A stretch of 64,000 bases of DNA from positions 1-64,000 of the forward strand of contig NZ_NFZS01000002.1 of assembly GCF_003264855.1 (NCBI RefSeq), in the 5' to 3' direction. The notes under the pieces were generated by a model, which ran no database searches, was not told the origin of the DNA, and was given only the letters and a program-made list of their open reading frames with translations. This stretch comes from Dyella jiangningensis. Lineage in GTDB: Bacteria > Pseudomonadota > Gammaproteobacteria > Xanthomonadales > Rhodanobacteraceae. The first letter of the stretch is position 1. Each line of letters begins with the position of its first letter. The translations under genes and the position numbers were made by a program. Below, one piece after another: positions 10,284 to 20,276 of the stretch.

Positions 10284-12313
10284 TTCGCGCGCTCGATCAC
10301 CGCATCCACGGTGAAGCCGTAGGCTTCCAGCAGCACCTCGGCGGGGGCGGACGCGCCGAAGCGTTCGACGCCGAGCATGTCGCCACGTGGGCCGACATAA
10401 CGCTCCCAGCCTTGCGATACGCCCAGCTCCACCGCCAGCCTGGCGCCCACGCCAGGTGGCAATACCTCGTCGCGCTCGGCCTGCGTCAGCGCCTCGAAGA
10501 GCTCCCAGCTCGGCATCGACACGCAACGCACGCCGACGCCCTCCTGCTGAAGACGCTCGGCAGCCTCGACGATCAGGCTGACCTCGGAGCCGCTGGCGAG
10601 CAGGATCAAGGCCGGCTTGCCGTCGGGCGCATCGCTTAGCACGTAACCACCGCGGCGCAGCCCGTCCGCGGATGCCAGCCGTTCGCGATCCAGCGTGGGC
10701 ACGTTCTGCCGCGTAAGCGCCAGCATGACGGGGCGATGTTGGGTCTCCATGGCCACACGCCAGGCAACGGCCGTCTCGTTGGCGTCCGCCGGACGGATCA
10801 GGATGAGGCGAGGAATGGCGCGCAGGTTCGCCAGCTGCTCGACGGGCTGGTGCGTCGGACCGTCTTCACCCAGCGCAATGCTGTCGTGGGTGAACACATG
10901 CACGACATGCAGGCCCATCAGGGCGGCCAGACGTATGGGCGGCCGCATGTAGTCGGAGAAGATCAGGAAGGTGGACCCGAAAGGCACCATGGCGCCGTGC
11001 GCGGCGAGCCCGTTGGCAATGGCGCCCATGGCGTGTTCGCGCACGCCGAAATGCAGGTTGCGGCCCCAGTAGCCCCAGCCCGCCGAGTCCGAGCCTTGCA
11101 GGTCTTCGCCCTTCGTCGCCGCCGGATTGAAATCACCCAGACCCTTCAGCGCGGTCTTGGTGGAAGGATCCAGGTCGGCCGAGCCGCCGGTGAACGACGG
11201 CACCCTGGACGCGAACGCATTCATGACCTTGCCCGAGGCGTCACGCGTCGCCATGCCTTTGGCATCGGCGGGAAATACGGGGATGTCCGCGTCCCATCCA
11301 TCGGCGAGTTCGCCGCGGATGGATTGCTGCAGCTCGGCATGCAGTTCGGGAAACGCCTTGGCGTAAGCCTCCATGCGCGCGTTCCATGCCGACTCCAGCT
11401 GTTCGCCACGTGGGAGCGCGCGGCGAAAATGCGCCAGCACGTCGTCGGGCACCAGGAAATCCGGTTCGGTTGGCCACCCCAGTTTCTGCTTGGTTTTGCG
11501 CACGCCATCGACGCCGAGCGGCGATCCGTGCGCCTTGAAACTGTCCTGCTCCGGCGAGCCATAGCCCAGATGCGTGCGCACCAGGATCACCGTGGGCCGC
11601 GTGTGTTTGGCGCGCGCCGTTTCCAAAGCGGCCTCGATGGCGGTGAGATCGTTGCCGTCATGGATGCGGATGGTGTGCCATCCATACGCATCGAAGCGGC
11701 GCCGCCGGTCTTCGGAAAACGTGATGCCGGCACCTGCGGACAAGGTCACGGCGTTGTCGTCGTACAGGCAGATCAGCTTGCCCAGCCTGAGATGACCCGC
11801 AAGCGAGGCGGCTTCCGAGGCCACGCCTTCCATCAGGTCGCCGTCGCTGACGAGGGCGTAGGTGCAGTGATCGACGACGGTATGCCCAGGACGGTTGTAG
11901 CGCGCAGCAAGCTGAGCCTCCGCCATCGCCATGCCGACCGCGTTCGCCATGCCCTGCCCCAGCGGACCGGTGGTGGTTTCCACGCCGGGCGTGTGGTCGC
12001 GCTCGGGATGACCCGGCGTCTTGCTGCCCCATTGGCGGAATTGCTTGAGATCGTCCAGCGTCAGTTCGTAACCCGTGAGATACAGCAGGCTGTAAAGCAA
12101 CGCCGATCCGTGGCCCGCGGAAAGCACGAAGCGATCGCGATCGAACCATTGCGGGTTGGCGGGGTGGAACTTCAGCCATCGCGTCCATAGCGCATAAGCC
12201 ATCGGCGCCGCATCGAGCGGCAGGCCGGGATGGCCGCTGTTCGCTTTCTGCACCATGTCGACCGACAGGAAGCGAATGGTGTCGATGCATTTCTGGTCGA
12301 AATCGTTGGCCAT
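10265..12313 (-). CDS. tkt: Transketolase
   Basis: A 682-residue thiamine-diphosphate enzyme that moves two-carbon units between sugar phosphates in the non-oxidative pentose phosphate pathway. It begins '[19 protein letters not shown]' and has the '[15 protein letters not shown]' segment, the TPP-binding '[13 protein letters not shown]' with 'LYDDNAVT', and the pyrimidine-domain '[18 protein letters not shown]' with the catalytic Glu. The length matches bacterial transketolases. The frame is open 28 codons further upstream, but that extension has no family similarity; the ATG at 12313 follows GGAAA. It lies 84 bases behind tal in the same direction and should be cotranscribed with it. Confidence 0.96.
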   Translation of the reverse strand: MANDFDQKCIDTIRFLSVDMVQKANSGHPGLPLDAAPMAYALWTRWLKFHPANPQWFDRDRFVLSAGHGSALLYSLLYLTGYELTLDDLKQFRQWGSKTPGHPERDHTPGVETTTGPLGQGMANAVGMAMAEAQLAARYNRPGHTVVDHCTYALVSDGDLMEGVASEAASLAGHLRLGKLICLYDDNAVTLSAGAGITFSEDRRRRFDAYGWHTIRIHDGNDLTAIEAALETARAKHTRPTVILVRTHLGYGSPEQDSFKAHGSPLGVDGVRKTKQKLGWPTEPDFLVPDDVLAHFRRALPRGEQLESAWNARMEAYAKAFPELHAELQQSIRGELADGWDADIPVFPADAKGMATRDASGKVMNAFASRVPSFTGGSADLDPSTKTALKGLGDFNPAATKGEDLQGSDSAGWGYWGRNLHFGVREHAMGAIANGLAAHGAMVPFGSTFLIFSDYMRPPIRLAALMGLHVVHVFTHDSIALGEDGPTHQPVEQLANLRAIPRLILIRPADANETAVAWRVAMETQHRPVMLALTRQNVPTLDRERLASADGLRRGGYVLSDAPDGKPALILLASGSEVSLIVEAAERLQQEGVGVRCVSMPSWELFEALTQAERDEVLPPGVGARLAVELGVSQGWERYVGPRGDMLGVERFGASAPAEVLLEAYGFTVDAVIERAKALLAR

Positions 12314-12397
12314 GAGATGGTTTCCGCAAGCGCCTTGCACGTGGTCGTTTCGATCGGCCGAATGGCGATGGCGATGCCCTTCCCTGCGCCGCGGCAT

Positions 12398-13489
12398 TCA
12401 GGACGCCTTGGCGCTGCGAAGCTCCTCGCTCTTTTCGACGATGCGCCGTAGCAGTTCCTTCCAGGATGTGACGAACGCCTCCGCGCCTTCCTTTTGAAGC
12501 CGCACGGCCAGTTCATCCGTATCCACGCCCGCTTTCGCGAATCGAGCCAGCACCGCCTCGGCGTCGACGCTGTCCTTGGCCATCACCCCGTTGACTGTTC
12601 CATGCTCGGCGAAGGCCTTCAGTGTCTTCTCGGGCATCGTGTTGATCGTGTCGGGAGAAGCCAGCGCTTCGACATACAAGGTATCGGAAGCATGGGGATC
12701 CTTGGTTCCCGTACTCGCCCACAACAGGCGCTGCGGCAGTGCGCCGGCGTCGGCAAGCGCGCGCCAGCGCGGCGACGCCAACAGCTCGCGGTACGCACGG
12801 TAGACCGTGCCGCCGACCGCCACGCCCAGCGTGTTGCGCAGTGCTTCGGGCACCTTGTCCTTGACGGCGACATCCCAGCGGCTGACGAAGAGCGATGCGA
12901 CGGAACACACTTCCGGCTTCAACCCTTCCTTGAGCCTGCGCTCGATGCCTCGCATGTACGCCTCGGCGGCGGCCACGTATTGATCGCGCGAGAACAGCAG
13001 GGTCACGTTGATCGGGATGCCGGCGAAGATCGATTCCTCGATGGCCGGCATGCCCTCCGGCGTGCCGGGAATCTTCACGAAGAGATTGCTGCGCGCGGCT
13101 TTCTGGTGGATCTCAGCCGCCGCGTGGATGCTGCCCTGCGTGTCCCCGGCCAATAGCGGCGACACCTCCATCGACACCCAGCCGTCCATATGGTGGCTGG
13201 CTTCGAACGCGGGATAGAACATGTCCGCGGCGCGGCGCAGATCGGCCAGGGCCAGCTCCATGAACAACGCCTCGCCGGTCATGCCAGCCCTGGCCTTTTC
13301 GCGGATGTCCGCGTCATATGCATGGCCGCTGGCAATGGCCGCGTCGAAGATGGTGGGGTTGGAGGTCAGGCCGGTGACCGAGAACTCGTCGATGTAGCGC
13401 TGCAAGGTACCGCTGTCGAGCAGGTCACGCGTGATGTTGTCCAGCCACAGGCTCTGGCCCAGCTGGTGCAGCTGCCCGGTCGCTTTCAT
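12398..13489 (-). CDS. tal: Transaldolase
   Basis: A 363-residue transaldolase, of the longer TalB-unlike class found beside transketolase in many bacteria. It moves a dihydroxyacetone unit between sugar phosphates through a Schiff-base lysine. Seen are 'SVTGLTSNPTIFDAAIASG', 'GWVSMEVSPLLAGDT' and 'NLFVKIPGTPEGMPAIEE', where the Lys in 'VKIPGT' is the expected catalytic residue, and 'INVTLLFSRDQYVAAAEAY'. The start at 13489 follows AGGA. It is the first gene of a probable tal-tkt operon, read divergently from the DUF3606/ligD pair. Confidence 0.95.
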   Translation of the reverse strand: MKATGQLHQLGQSLWLDNITRDLLDSGTLQRYIDEFSVTGLTSNPTIFDAAIASGHAYDADIREKARAGMTGEALFMELALADLRRAADMFYPAFEASHHMDGWVSMEVSPLLAGDTQGSIHAAAEIHQKAARSNLFVKIPGTPEGMPAIEESIFAGIPINVTLLFSRDQYVAAAEAYMRGIERRLKEGLKPEVCSVASLFVSRWDVAVKDKVPEALRNTLGVAVGGTVYRAYRELLASPRWRALADAGALPQRLLWASTGTKDPHASDTLYVEALASPDTINTMPEKTLKAFAEHGTVNGVMAKDSVDAEAVLARFAKAGVDTDELAVRLQKEGAEAFVTSWKELLRRIVEKSEELRSAKAS

Positions 13490-13761
13490 GGCGAAGGTCC
13501 TGCGCCGGTGATTGCAGGGCCATCGTTCGTTCGCGTGACGCACATGTGTATTTCCTCGCTTTACAGCACCGCATGCCCAGGCCAGCGCGGCCCGGGAGCC
13601 CCTCACCCTGACGCACCGGACGTTAAAGCCCGGCATGGAGTGCATGGCCTTCGCGTGATGCGGATACGCAGACGGCGCCTGCAGAGTTCGTTCGCAGCCG
13701 CTTGACCGCCCATTCACCGCGGTCGTGCGAATGGTTGAGCTCCTTCCGCGGAGGAGCCGTC

Positions 13762-13938
13762 ATGACGGACGACAAGAACTTGCGCGCGCCGCGCGACGCC
13801 GAGCGCGTCAATGTCAACGAGGACTATGAAGTCCGCTACTGGTCGCACAAGTGGGGCGTGTCGGAACAGCAGTTGCGCGATGCCGTCAAACGCGTCGGCG
13901 TGATGTCAAGGGACGTGGCCAAGGCGCTCGGGAAATAG
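13762..13938 (+). CDS. DUF3606 family small protein
   Basis: A 58-residue charged protein starting at ATG 13762 behind a strong GGAGGAG. It has the family pattern of an acidic 'RVNVNEDYEVRYWSHKWGVS' followed by 'LRDAVKRVG' and 'VAKALGK'. This suggests a small helix-turn-helix-like fold, but the function is unknown. Its stop lies two bases before the GTG start of ligD, so the two are very likely coupled. Similar small proteins often occur among stress genes of Xanthomonadales and rhizobia. Confidence 0.85.
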   Translation: MTDDKNLRAPRDAERVNVNEDYEVRYWSHKWGVSEQQLRDAVKRVGVMSRDVAKALGK

Positions 13939-13940
13939 GC

Positions 13941-16475
13941 GTGTCGCTGCGCGATTACGAAAGAAAACGACGATTCGACAGGACACCCGAGCCGCGGCCG
14001 GAGGGCTCCGCCACCGGCGCCGGGCGCGAACTGTTCGTGGTGCAGCTGCACCACGCGCGACGCAGGCACTACGACTTCAGGTTGCAGGTGGGCGGTGTGC
14101 TGAAAAGCTGGGCCTGCCCCAAGGGCCCCAGCTACGACCCCGCGGTGAAACGCCTGGCCGTGGAGGTGGAAGACCACCCGGTGTCCTATGCCGCCTTCCA
14201 GGGCGATATCCCGGACGGCTACGGCGCCGGCCACGTCGATACGTTCGACACCGGCGTCTGGTCCGCGTTCGGTGACCCCGAGGAACAGTTGCAGAAGGGC
14301 CACCTGCGCTTCGAACTCTTCGGCAACCGGCTCAAGGGCCGCTGGCATCTGGTGCGCAGCCATCGGGCCGAGAAGAAGCCCGCGTGGTTTCTCATCAAGG
14401 GCAAGGACGCCTATGCGTCCAAGGTGGAAGCGGACGACCTGCTCGATACCGCCATGGTGGAAAGCACCCGGCGCGCGGCGGGCAAGAGCGGCGGCGCCAA
14501 GGAAGTCGCCGAAAAGCTCAAGCGCACGAAGCGCAAGGCAGCCCCGACCGTCAGGCACCGTCGTGCATCGCCGGCAACGTGGGTGGCGAAGATTCCCGGC
14601 GCCAGAAAGCAGGCCATGCCGTCGGGGTTCTTCAAACCCGAGCTCGCCACGCTGCGCGAGGCGCCGCCGCCTGGCGACCTTTGGCTCAACGAAGTGAAAT
14701 GGGACGGCTATCGCATCCTCACCACCATCGAGAAGGGCGAGGTCGAACTGTGGTCCCGCAATGGCCTGCCATGGACGGAAAAACTGCCGGAGATGCGGCA
14801 GGCCATCGAGGATCTGGGTCTGGCATCGGGACGCCTGGATGGTGAACTCATCGCCATCAACGACGGCCGCCCCGATTTCAACGCGCTGCAGCAAACGCTG
14901 TCGGGCGAACGCGCCTCGCCGTTGCTCTACATGCTTTTCGACATGCCTTACCTCGAGGGCTTCGATCTTTCGCGCGCCGCCCTGGTGGATCGCAAGAGCG
15001 CGCTGGAACGCCTGCTGGATGGCGCGCCGCCCCAGCTTCGCTACAGCACGCACGTGGTCGGCCAGGGCGAACAGGTATTCCAGAACGCCAGCGAGAACCA
15101 GCTCGAAGGCATCATGTGCAAGCGTGCGGATTCGCCCTATCGCAGCGGTCGCGGCGATGACTGGCTAAAGGTGAAACGACTGGAGTCGGACGAGTTCGCC
15201 GTGGTCGGCTATACGGCGGCCAAGGGCTCGCGCAAGGGTTTCGGATCGCTGCTGCTCGCCAAGCCGGCGCCCGATGGCGACTGGATCTACATGGGGCGGG
15301 TCGGCAGCGGATTCTCCGACGAGATGCTGCGCGACCTCACTCGCTCGCTGGCCAGGTCGGGAACACGCGTACCAAGCATCAAGCACACCGGCGAGGCGCC
15401 AAGGGATGCCCACTGGATACCGCCGACGGCAGTGGCGGAGGTGTTCTATCGCGGCATCGGCAACCAGGGCCTGTTGCGGCAGCCCAGCCTGAAGACCATG
15501 CGCCTGGACAAATCGCCGGCCGATCTGCGCAACGGTGATCGCGACACCACCCGGCGCACGCCGGCCCGCAAGAACGCGAAACGCGCCACCCGCAGCGAAG
15601 CCATCACCATCACCCATCCGGATCGCGAGGTGTATCCCGGCGAAGGCATTACCAAGCAGGACGTGGCGGACTACTACCGGGCCGTGATGGACTGGTTCCT
15701 GCCCGGCGTCCTCAATCGCCCCACGTCGGTGATCCGCTGGCCCAACGGCATCGGCAAGCCGAGCTTCTTCCAGAAGCACATCCCGACCGGCGGCCTCAAG
15801 CACGTCGGCTCCGCCCGGCTCAAGGAGGAAACCGGCGCATCCGCCGTGTATCTGTATCCCGAGAGCGCCGATTCCATCATCGAGCTCGTGCAGTTCAATG
15901 CCATCGAGTTCCATCCCTGGGGCGCGCACGTCGACAACCCCGATTGCGCGGACCGGGTGGTGTTCGACCTGGACCCCGGCGAGGACGTCAGCTGGACGCG
16001 TGTAAAGGCCGCGGCGCGCCTGATGCGGCAGCTGCTGGACCAGCTCGGACTGGAATGTTTCCTGCGCACCACGGGCGGCAAGGGGCTGCATGTGGTCGTG
16101 CCGCTCAAGCCGGCCTCTCCGTGGAAGATCGTCAAGCAATTCGCGCAGAGCTTTGCCCAGGTGTTGGAATCGATGCACCCGCTCGAATTCATCGCAGTGA
16201 GCAGCAAGGCCAGGCGCGCCGGCAAGATTTACGTCGACTACCTGCGCAATGGCCGCGGCGCCACGGCGGTCGCTTCCTACTCCCTGCGCGGCCGCCCCGG
16301 CGCACCCGTCGCCATGCCGCTGCGCTGGAGCGAACTCGGCAAGCTGAAAAGCGCCTCGCAGTTCAACATCAAGACCGCCGTCGCCCGGCTCAAACGCCAA
16401 CGCTCCGATCCCTGGGAAGGCATCGACAAGGTCCGCCAGAGCCTCGGCGCCGTGATCAAAGCCTTGTCCTCGTAG
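13941..16475 (+). CDS. ligD: ATP-dependent DNA ligase LigD (PE-LIG-POL) for non-homologous end joining
   Basis: An 844-residue multi-domain repair enzyme in the Pseudomonas-type order. The N-terminal 3'-phosphoesterase (about 30-190) has 'LHHARRRHYDFRL' with the metal-binding His/His/Asp set. The ligase domain has the nucleotidyl-Lys253 in 'KWDGYR', and 'DGELIAI', 'EGIMCKR' and 'WLKVK' motifs. The primase-like polymerase (about 554-844) has the catalytic 'FDLDPG' pair and 'LRTTGGKGLHVVVPL'. It processes and seals double-strand breaks, normally with Ku. No ku gene is in the window. The GTG at 13941 was chosen because it lies just after the DUF3606 stop and starts 'VSLRDYERKRRFDRTPEP', typical of LigD N-termini. 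Confidence 0.95.
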   Translation: MSLRDYERKRRFDRTPEPRPEGSATGAGRELFVVQLHHARRRHYDFRLQVGGVLKSWACPKGPSYDPAVKRLAVEVEDHPVSYAAFQGDIPDGYGAGHVDTFDTGVWSAFGDPEEQLQKGHLRFELFGNRLKGRWHLVRSHRAEKKPAWFLIKGKDAYASKVEADDLLDTAMVESTRRAAGKSGGAKEVAEKLKRTKRKAAPTVRHRRASPATWVAKIPGARKQAMPSGFFKPELATLREAPPPGDLWLNEVKWDGYRILTTIEKGEVELWSRNGLPWTEKLPEMRQAIEDLGLASGRLDGELIAINDGRPDFNALQQTLSGERASPLLYMLFDMPYLEGFDLSRAALVDRKSALERLLDGAPPQLRYSTHVVGQGEQVFQNASENQLEGIMCKRADSPYRSGRGDDWLKVKRLESDEFAVVGYTAAKGSRKGFGSLLLAKPAPDGDWIYMGRVGSGFSDEMLRDLTRSLARSGTRVPSIKHTGEAPRDAHWIPPTAVAEVFYRGIGNQGLLRQPSLKTMRLDKSPADLRNGDRDTTRRTPARKNAKRATRSEAITITHPDREVYPGEGITKQDVADYYRAVMDWFLPGVLNRPTSVIRWPNGIGKPSFFQKHIPTGGLKHVGSARLKEETGASAVYLYPESADSIIELVQFNAIEFHPWGAHVDNPDCADRVVFDLDPGEDVSWTRVKAAARLMRQLLDQLGLECFLRTTGGKGLHVVVPLKPASPWKIVKQFAQSFAQVLESMHPLEFIAVSSKARRAGKIYVDYLRNGRGATAVASYSLRGRPGAPVAMPLRWSELGKLKSASQFNIKTAVARLKRQRSDPWEGIDKVRQSLGAVIKALSS

Positions 16476-16497
16476 GCGCGCCGCGCCGGGAGCCCTC

Positions 16498-16650
16498 ATG
16501 AAAACGCCGCGACGTGCCGCATGGATCGTCTTCGTCGTCGCCTTGCTGGTCATTCTCGCCCTCGGGTTTTATCGCGCGGCGCGCCACAAGGACCCGCGGC
16601 CGGACCCGGCGTCTGCCGCGCCGGCGTCCACGGCGGCGCCCAGGTCGTGA
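16498..16650 (+). CDS. Small single-span membrane protein
   Basis: A 50-residue frame starting at ATG 16498 behind GGGAG, 22 bases after the ligD stop. It begins 'MKTPRRAAW', continues with one hydrophobic helix (about 9-25, 'IVFVVALLVILALGFY'), then a basic stretch and an Ala/Pro/Ser-rich tail. The positive-inside rule places the N-terminus in the cytoplasm. No family is recognised. The ribosome site, spacing and clean single-helix layout support a real gene. Confidence 0.6.
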   Translation: MKTPRRAAWIVFVVALLVILALGFYRAARHKDPRPDPASAAPASTAAPRS

Positions 16651-16735
16651 AAGCCGTCGCCGCACCGGGCTCGTCCACAAGCGCTGCGCGCATGCACGGC
16701 TAAGCTGCCTTCATGTATGGCAGCGGAAAGCATGC

Positions 16736-17593
16736 ATGGCGCGCCTGCGTATCGGCATATCGGGCTGGAGCTATCGACCATGGCAAAAGGTGTTCTATCC
16801 GGCCGGCCTGCCCACCGATGAAGAACTGGACTTTGCCTCGCGCCAGTTCCCCACGATCGAACTGAATGCTTCGTTCTATCGCCTGCAGACGCCGGAGAGC
16901 TACCGCGACTGGCGCCGTCGGACGCCGCCCGGTTTCGTCTTTGCTGTGAAGGCGCCGCGTTTCCTCACGCACGTCAAGCGACTGAAGGACATGCGGGAGC
17001 CGCTCTCGGTGTTCCTGGCCTCGGGGGTGCTCGAACTGGGCGACAAACTGGGGCCCCTCCTGTGGCAGCTGCCACCGAACTTCCGCTACGACCGCGCGCG
17101 CATCGAGGCCTTCATGACCGACTTGCCCCGTTGCGGTGGCGATGCGCTGGCCATCGCGCGTCGACACGCCAAGGTGAAGTCGACCGAAGCGTTCAGGCGA
17201 CAACGATTGCGGCACGCGCTCGAAGTGCGTCACCCCAGCTTCCTCGATGCGGACTTCATCCGCCTCGCGCGCGATCACGGCGTGGCTGTCGTGGTCTCCG
17301 ACGGCGCGGGGCGCTGGCCGATGATCCAGGACGTCACGGCGGGTTTCATGTACGTGCGCCTGCATGGCGAAAGCAAGCTCTACGGTGGACGATACAGCGA
17401 TGCATCGCTGGCGAGCTGGGCCGAGAAGGTCGACACCTGGCGCCACGGAGCGCAACCGGACGACATCGCGCTCCTGCTTCGCCGCGGCGCCCCGCGTCGC
17501 CGCTCGCGGGACGTCTACGTGTATTTCGACAACGACACCAAGGTCGATGCGCCGTTCGATGCCCATCGCCTGATCGAGCGTCTCGATCGCTGA
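16736..17593 (+). CDS. DUF72 family protein (YecE-like TIM barrel)
   Basis: A 285-residue protein of the DUF72/YecE family, begun by 'MARLRIGISGWSYRPW'. Family segments are 'QFPTIELNASFYRLQ', 'FVFAVKAPRFLTHVKRLKD', 'GPLLWQLPPNF', 'HALEVRHPSF', 'YVRLHGES' and the C-terminal 'DVYVYFDNDTKVDAPFDA'. The fold is a TIM barrel resembling xylose isomerase/endonuclease IV enzymes, but the biochemical role is not established. The ATG at 16736 follows GGAAAG. It may share a transcript with ligD upstream. Confidence 0.9.
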   Translation: MARLRIGISGWSYRPWQKVFYPAGLPTDEELDFASRQFPTIELNASFYRLQTPESYRDWRRRTPPGFVFAVKAPRFLTHVKRLKDMREPLSVFLASGVLELGDKLGPLLWQLPPNFRYDRARIEAFMTDLPRCGGDALAIARRHAKVKSTEAFRRQRLRHALEVRHPSFLDADFIRLARDHGVAVVVSDGAGRWPMIQDVTAGFMYVRLHGESKLYGGRYSDASLASWAEKVDTWRHGAQPDDIALLLRRGAPRRRSRDVYVYFDNDTKVDAPFDAHRLIERLDR

Positions 17594-17833
17594 TGGAACC
17601 TTGCCCACGAAGACGAGGCTTCCGCGGATTCAGGCGGCGTTCGTCGATGCCAACGTGCCGATCACGCGGGCGTGAGATGCCGTCGACATGGCGAGGCCGG
17701 GCACGTGGGTGGCTACCGAAAACTTCACGCAACCCACGCATGACCTTGTGCACGAACCGGGCACTCTGGCCGGCATGCGGCAAGGGCACGGCTCTTGCTG
17801 ACCACGTTCGCCCTCATCCACCAGGGAAGCACC

Positions 17834-18343
17834 ATGACCGAAGCACGGGAACTTCTGATCGACTGGATCCGCAACGCGCACGCCATGGAAGTGCAGTCCG
17901 AAGAGCTGCTGGTCAGCCAGCTGCGCCGCATCGAACACTACCCCGACCTGCGCGATCGCCTGAAGGCGCACCGCGACGAGACGCACTCGCAGCGCGCCAT
18001 CCTCGAAGACCTGCTGCACGACTACCGCACCACGCCATCGGCCTGGCGCGAAGCCGGCGTGCGGCTCATGGCGTTCGGCCAGAACATGTTCCAGGTGGCC
18101 AGCAACGACGAGGTGGTCAAGGGCGCGATCATGCTGGCGTCGTTCGAGCGCATGGAGATGTCGGTCTATCGCGCACTCGCTTCCGCCGCGCAGGTGGCCG
18201 GCGAGGATGCGCTCGTGGATATCTTCAATCGGTTGCACGCCCAGGAGCAGGCCATGGCGACGTGGCATGACGAACACTTGGCCGATCTGGTCCGGCAGTT
18301 CGTCGTGCGGTCGGAACTGCCCGATGTGACGGCGCGGCACTGA
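17834..18343 (+). CDS. YciE/YciF-type ferritin-like protein (DUF892)
   Basis: A 169-residue four-helix-bundle protein. Acidic and histidine residues spaced along the helices (for example 'AHAMEVQSEELLVSQLRRIEHY', 'AHRDETHSQRAILEDLL', 'ASFERMEMSVYRAL', 'HAQEQAMATWHDEH') fit a ferritin-like di-iron site. DUF892 proteins are induced by stress in many proteobacteria; the reaction is unknown. The ATG at 17834 follows AGGGAAG. It is an isolated gene that meets the UbiB-like gene tail to tail. A second member is at 61075-61596. The 240 bases upstream hold no gene, only a GAAAACTT motif near 17718. Confidence 0.85.
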   Translation: MTEARELLIDWIRNAHAMEVQSEELLVSQLRRIEHYPDLRDRLKAHRDETHSQRAILEDLLHDYRTTPSAWREAGVRLMAFGQNMFQVASNDEVVKGAIMLASFERMEMSVYRALASAAQVAGEDALVDIFNRLHAQEQAMATWHDEHLADLVRQFVVRSELPDVTARH

Positions 18344-18348
18344 TCGCG

Positions 18349-19974
18349 TCAGCCGCCGTCATCGCGGGGCGAACGGTCGCGGCGCAGCGAACTGAACAAC
18401 AGCCCCGCGCCCATGATCGCGCCGGCGCCGTACATCAGCATCGACAAGGTGTCATGGCCGCCCTTCCCCCAGCGGTCGAGCATGGCGCCCGCGATGAACA
18501 ACGCGGCGGCGATCACGCCCGTGGCGATGCGATTGGCGATCTTCTGCAGGTTCTCGATGAGATGGGATTCCTCCAGCCCATCGATGCGGAAGCGCATGCG
18601 GTTCTCGGCCAGCATCTGCAGGATGCGCGTGAGCTGCTCGGGCGCATCGAGCAGCGCGCGTCGCGCGTCGAGGGCCACGACGCCGTATTCCGCGGGCGAT
18701 CCCTTGGGCCTCAGCTGTTCCAGCAGCAGTCGCCGCAGGTTGGCGGCGATCAGTTCGCGCGTCGGCAGGCTCGGCGAAAGATGACGCAATGCGGGCTCGA
18801 GATTGAGCATCGCTCGCCCCAGCAGACTCAGCTCCGCCGGAGGACGCAGGCCATACTGCGCACCGATGGTCGTCAGCGACAGCAGCAGGCGCCCCATTTC
18901 CAGCGTGGCCTCGCCATGCGTGATCGCATAGCGCAGCACGGCATCGCCGACGGCGCGCCGGTAGCCCACGAGTTCGGCCTCGGGCAACTCGACGAAGAGG
19001 CGCTCGCACAGCCGTGCCACGGCATCACCGTCGCCCTCCGAAGCGAACAGCAGCACCTTGAGCAGCGTCCTGCGCGTGATCGGCGCGATGCTGGCGATCA
19101 TGCCGAAATCGAGCAGCGCCAGGCGCCCGTCTTCGGTCTGCACGAGGTTGCCGGGGTGCGGGTCGACATGCACGAGCCCGTGCAGGAACACCTGGTCGAT
19201 GTAGGCGCACAGCAGCTGTCCCGCCTGCTCCGTGGCCACGGCCTCACTCACCGGCAGTGGCGATCCGAAGCGCAGCTTGTCGCCATGCACGCGGGTCATG
19301 GTGAGCACGCCGCCCGAACAGTACTTCTCGTGCACGGTCGGCACGTACAGTCGCGGATAGCCCGCGAGCTGTCCGGCGAACTGGCGCATGTACGCCGCCT
19401 CGGCCAGGAAATCCAGTTCGTTGAGCAGGCTTCTTCGCAACTCGTCGATCCACTGCACGGCACCGTAGCGTCGGCCCATGTTCGTGTGGCGCTGGAACCC
19501 GCGCGCGATGCGTTCGAGGATCTGCAGGTCGGTACGGATCCGTTGCTCGATGCCGGGCCGGCGCACCTTCACGGCGGCATCCGTGCCGTCACGCAGCGTC
19601 ACCGCATGGACCTGCGCGAGCGATCCCGCCGCCAGGGGCTGGTCGTCGAAGCGAAAGAAGATCTGCTCGGGCTCTCCGCCGAGTTCGTTCCTGATCGTTT
19701 CGCGGATCGCCTGCACCGGCACGGCGTCGACATCGTCCTGGATCTTTTCCAGGGCGCTGAGGTAGGAAGCGCTGACCAGGTCGGGTCGTCCCGACAACGC
19801 CTGGCCGAGCTTGATGAAGGCGGGACCAAGGCGTTCGAGATCGGCCACGAACTGTTCGGGCCGGTTCGCCATGGGTGACGCGTGCTCGGGATCCTCCTGG
19901 CGGAAGATGCCGGCACGGCGGTAGCGCAGCACGAAGCGAAGGATCTGGGCGTAACGCGACAGGTTACCTGGCAT
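18349..19974 (-). CDS. ABC1/UbiB-type atypical protein kinase-like protein
   Basis: A 541-residue member of the UbiB/AarF family. The family's KxGQ motif is seen as 'FIKLGQALSGRPD', followed by 'ALEKIQDDVDAVP'. The Ala-rich loop is 'LAAGSLAQVHAV', the nucleotide-site Lys is in 'DAAVKVRRPG', and the catalytic-loop region is 'HVDPHPGNL' with the metal-binding 'LLDFGM'. Two hydrophobic helices at the C-terminus anchor it in the inner membrane. UbiB proteins support ubiquinone synthesis or lipid handling with ATPase rather than protein kinase activity. No ubi genes are adjacent, so this may be a paralogue rather than the true UbiB. Confidence 0.9.
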   Translation of the reverse strand: MPGNLSRYAQILRFVLRYRRAGIFRQEDPEHASPMANRPEQFVADLERLGPAFIKLGQALSGRPDLVSASYLSALEKIQDDVDAVPVQAIRETIRNELGGEPEQIFFRFDDQPLAAGSLAQVHAVTLRDGTDAAVKVRRPGIEQRIRTDLQILERIARGFQRHTNMGRRYGAVQWIDELRRSLLNELDFLAEAAYMRQFAGQLAGYPRLYVPTVHEKYCSGGVLTMTRVHGDKLRFGSPLPVSEAVATEQAGQLLCAYIDQVFLHGLVHVDPHPGNLVQTEDGRLALLDFGMIASIAPITRRTLLKVLLFASEGDGDAVARLCERLFVELPEAELVGYRRAVGDAVLRYAITHGEATLEMGRLLLSLTTIGAQYGLRPPAELSLLGRAMLNLEPALRHLSPSLPTRELIAANLRRLLLEQLRPKGSPAEYGVVALDARRALLDAPEQLTRILQMLAENRMRFRIDGLEESHLIENLQKIANRIATGVIAAALFIAGAMLDRWGKGGHDTLSMLMYGAGAIMGAGLLFSSLRRDRSPRDDGG

Positions 19975-20276
19975 GAGGAAACTCGAAGGTTGTCATGGCC
20001 CTCCCGCATCGCCTTCGATCACGCGGCGCCACGCCGGCGGGCTGAACCTGACGCTAGCCGTGCGCGAGTCGATGTGGCGTCAGCGCGGGCGACCGCGACG
20101 TTCACGGAAAACTTTCCGCGCGCCGGAAAAAGTGACCTTCGCCAAAGCGATGGTTTCACGATGCATCCGGCCTGCGAGCGCGGTACAAGGCTTGCTTCCC
20201 ATGCGATGCCGGGTCCGTCGCGCATGCGCCGCGGATGACGCGCGCCTGAACAACACCGACCGCACAAGGAGCCACC
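19975..20276. other. Intergenic region before the small charged protein gene
   Basis: About 300 bases between divergent genes. It holds the inverted repeat CTGACGC (20048-20054) / GCGTCAG (20077-20083) and a GGAAAACTTTCC motif (20106-20117) that resembles the -35 of extracytoplasmic-function sigma promoters. I see no gene. Confidence 0.45.

Noticed and set aside
10736-12190. 484-codon plus-strand frame opposite transketolase
   Set aside because: It is the antisense shadow of a certain transketolase gene and has no family features.
12314-12397. N-terminal extension of transketolase
   Set aside because: These 28 codons are not like transketolase; the usual 'MANDFDQK' start at 12313 has a ribosome site.
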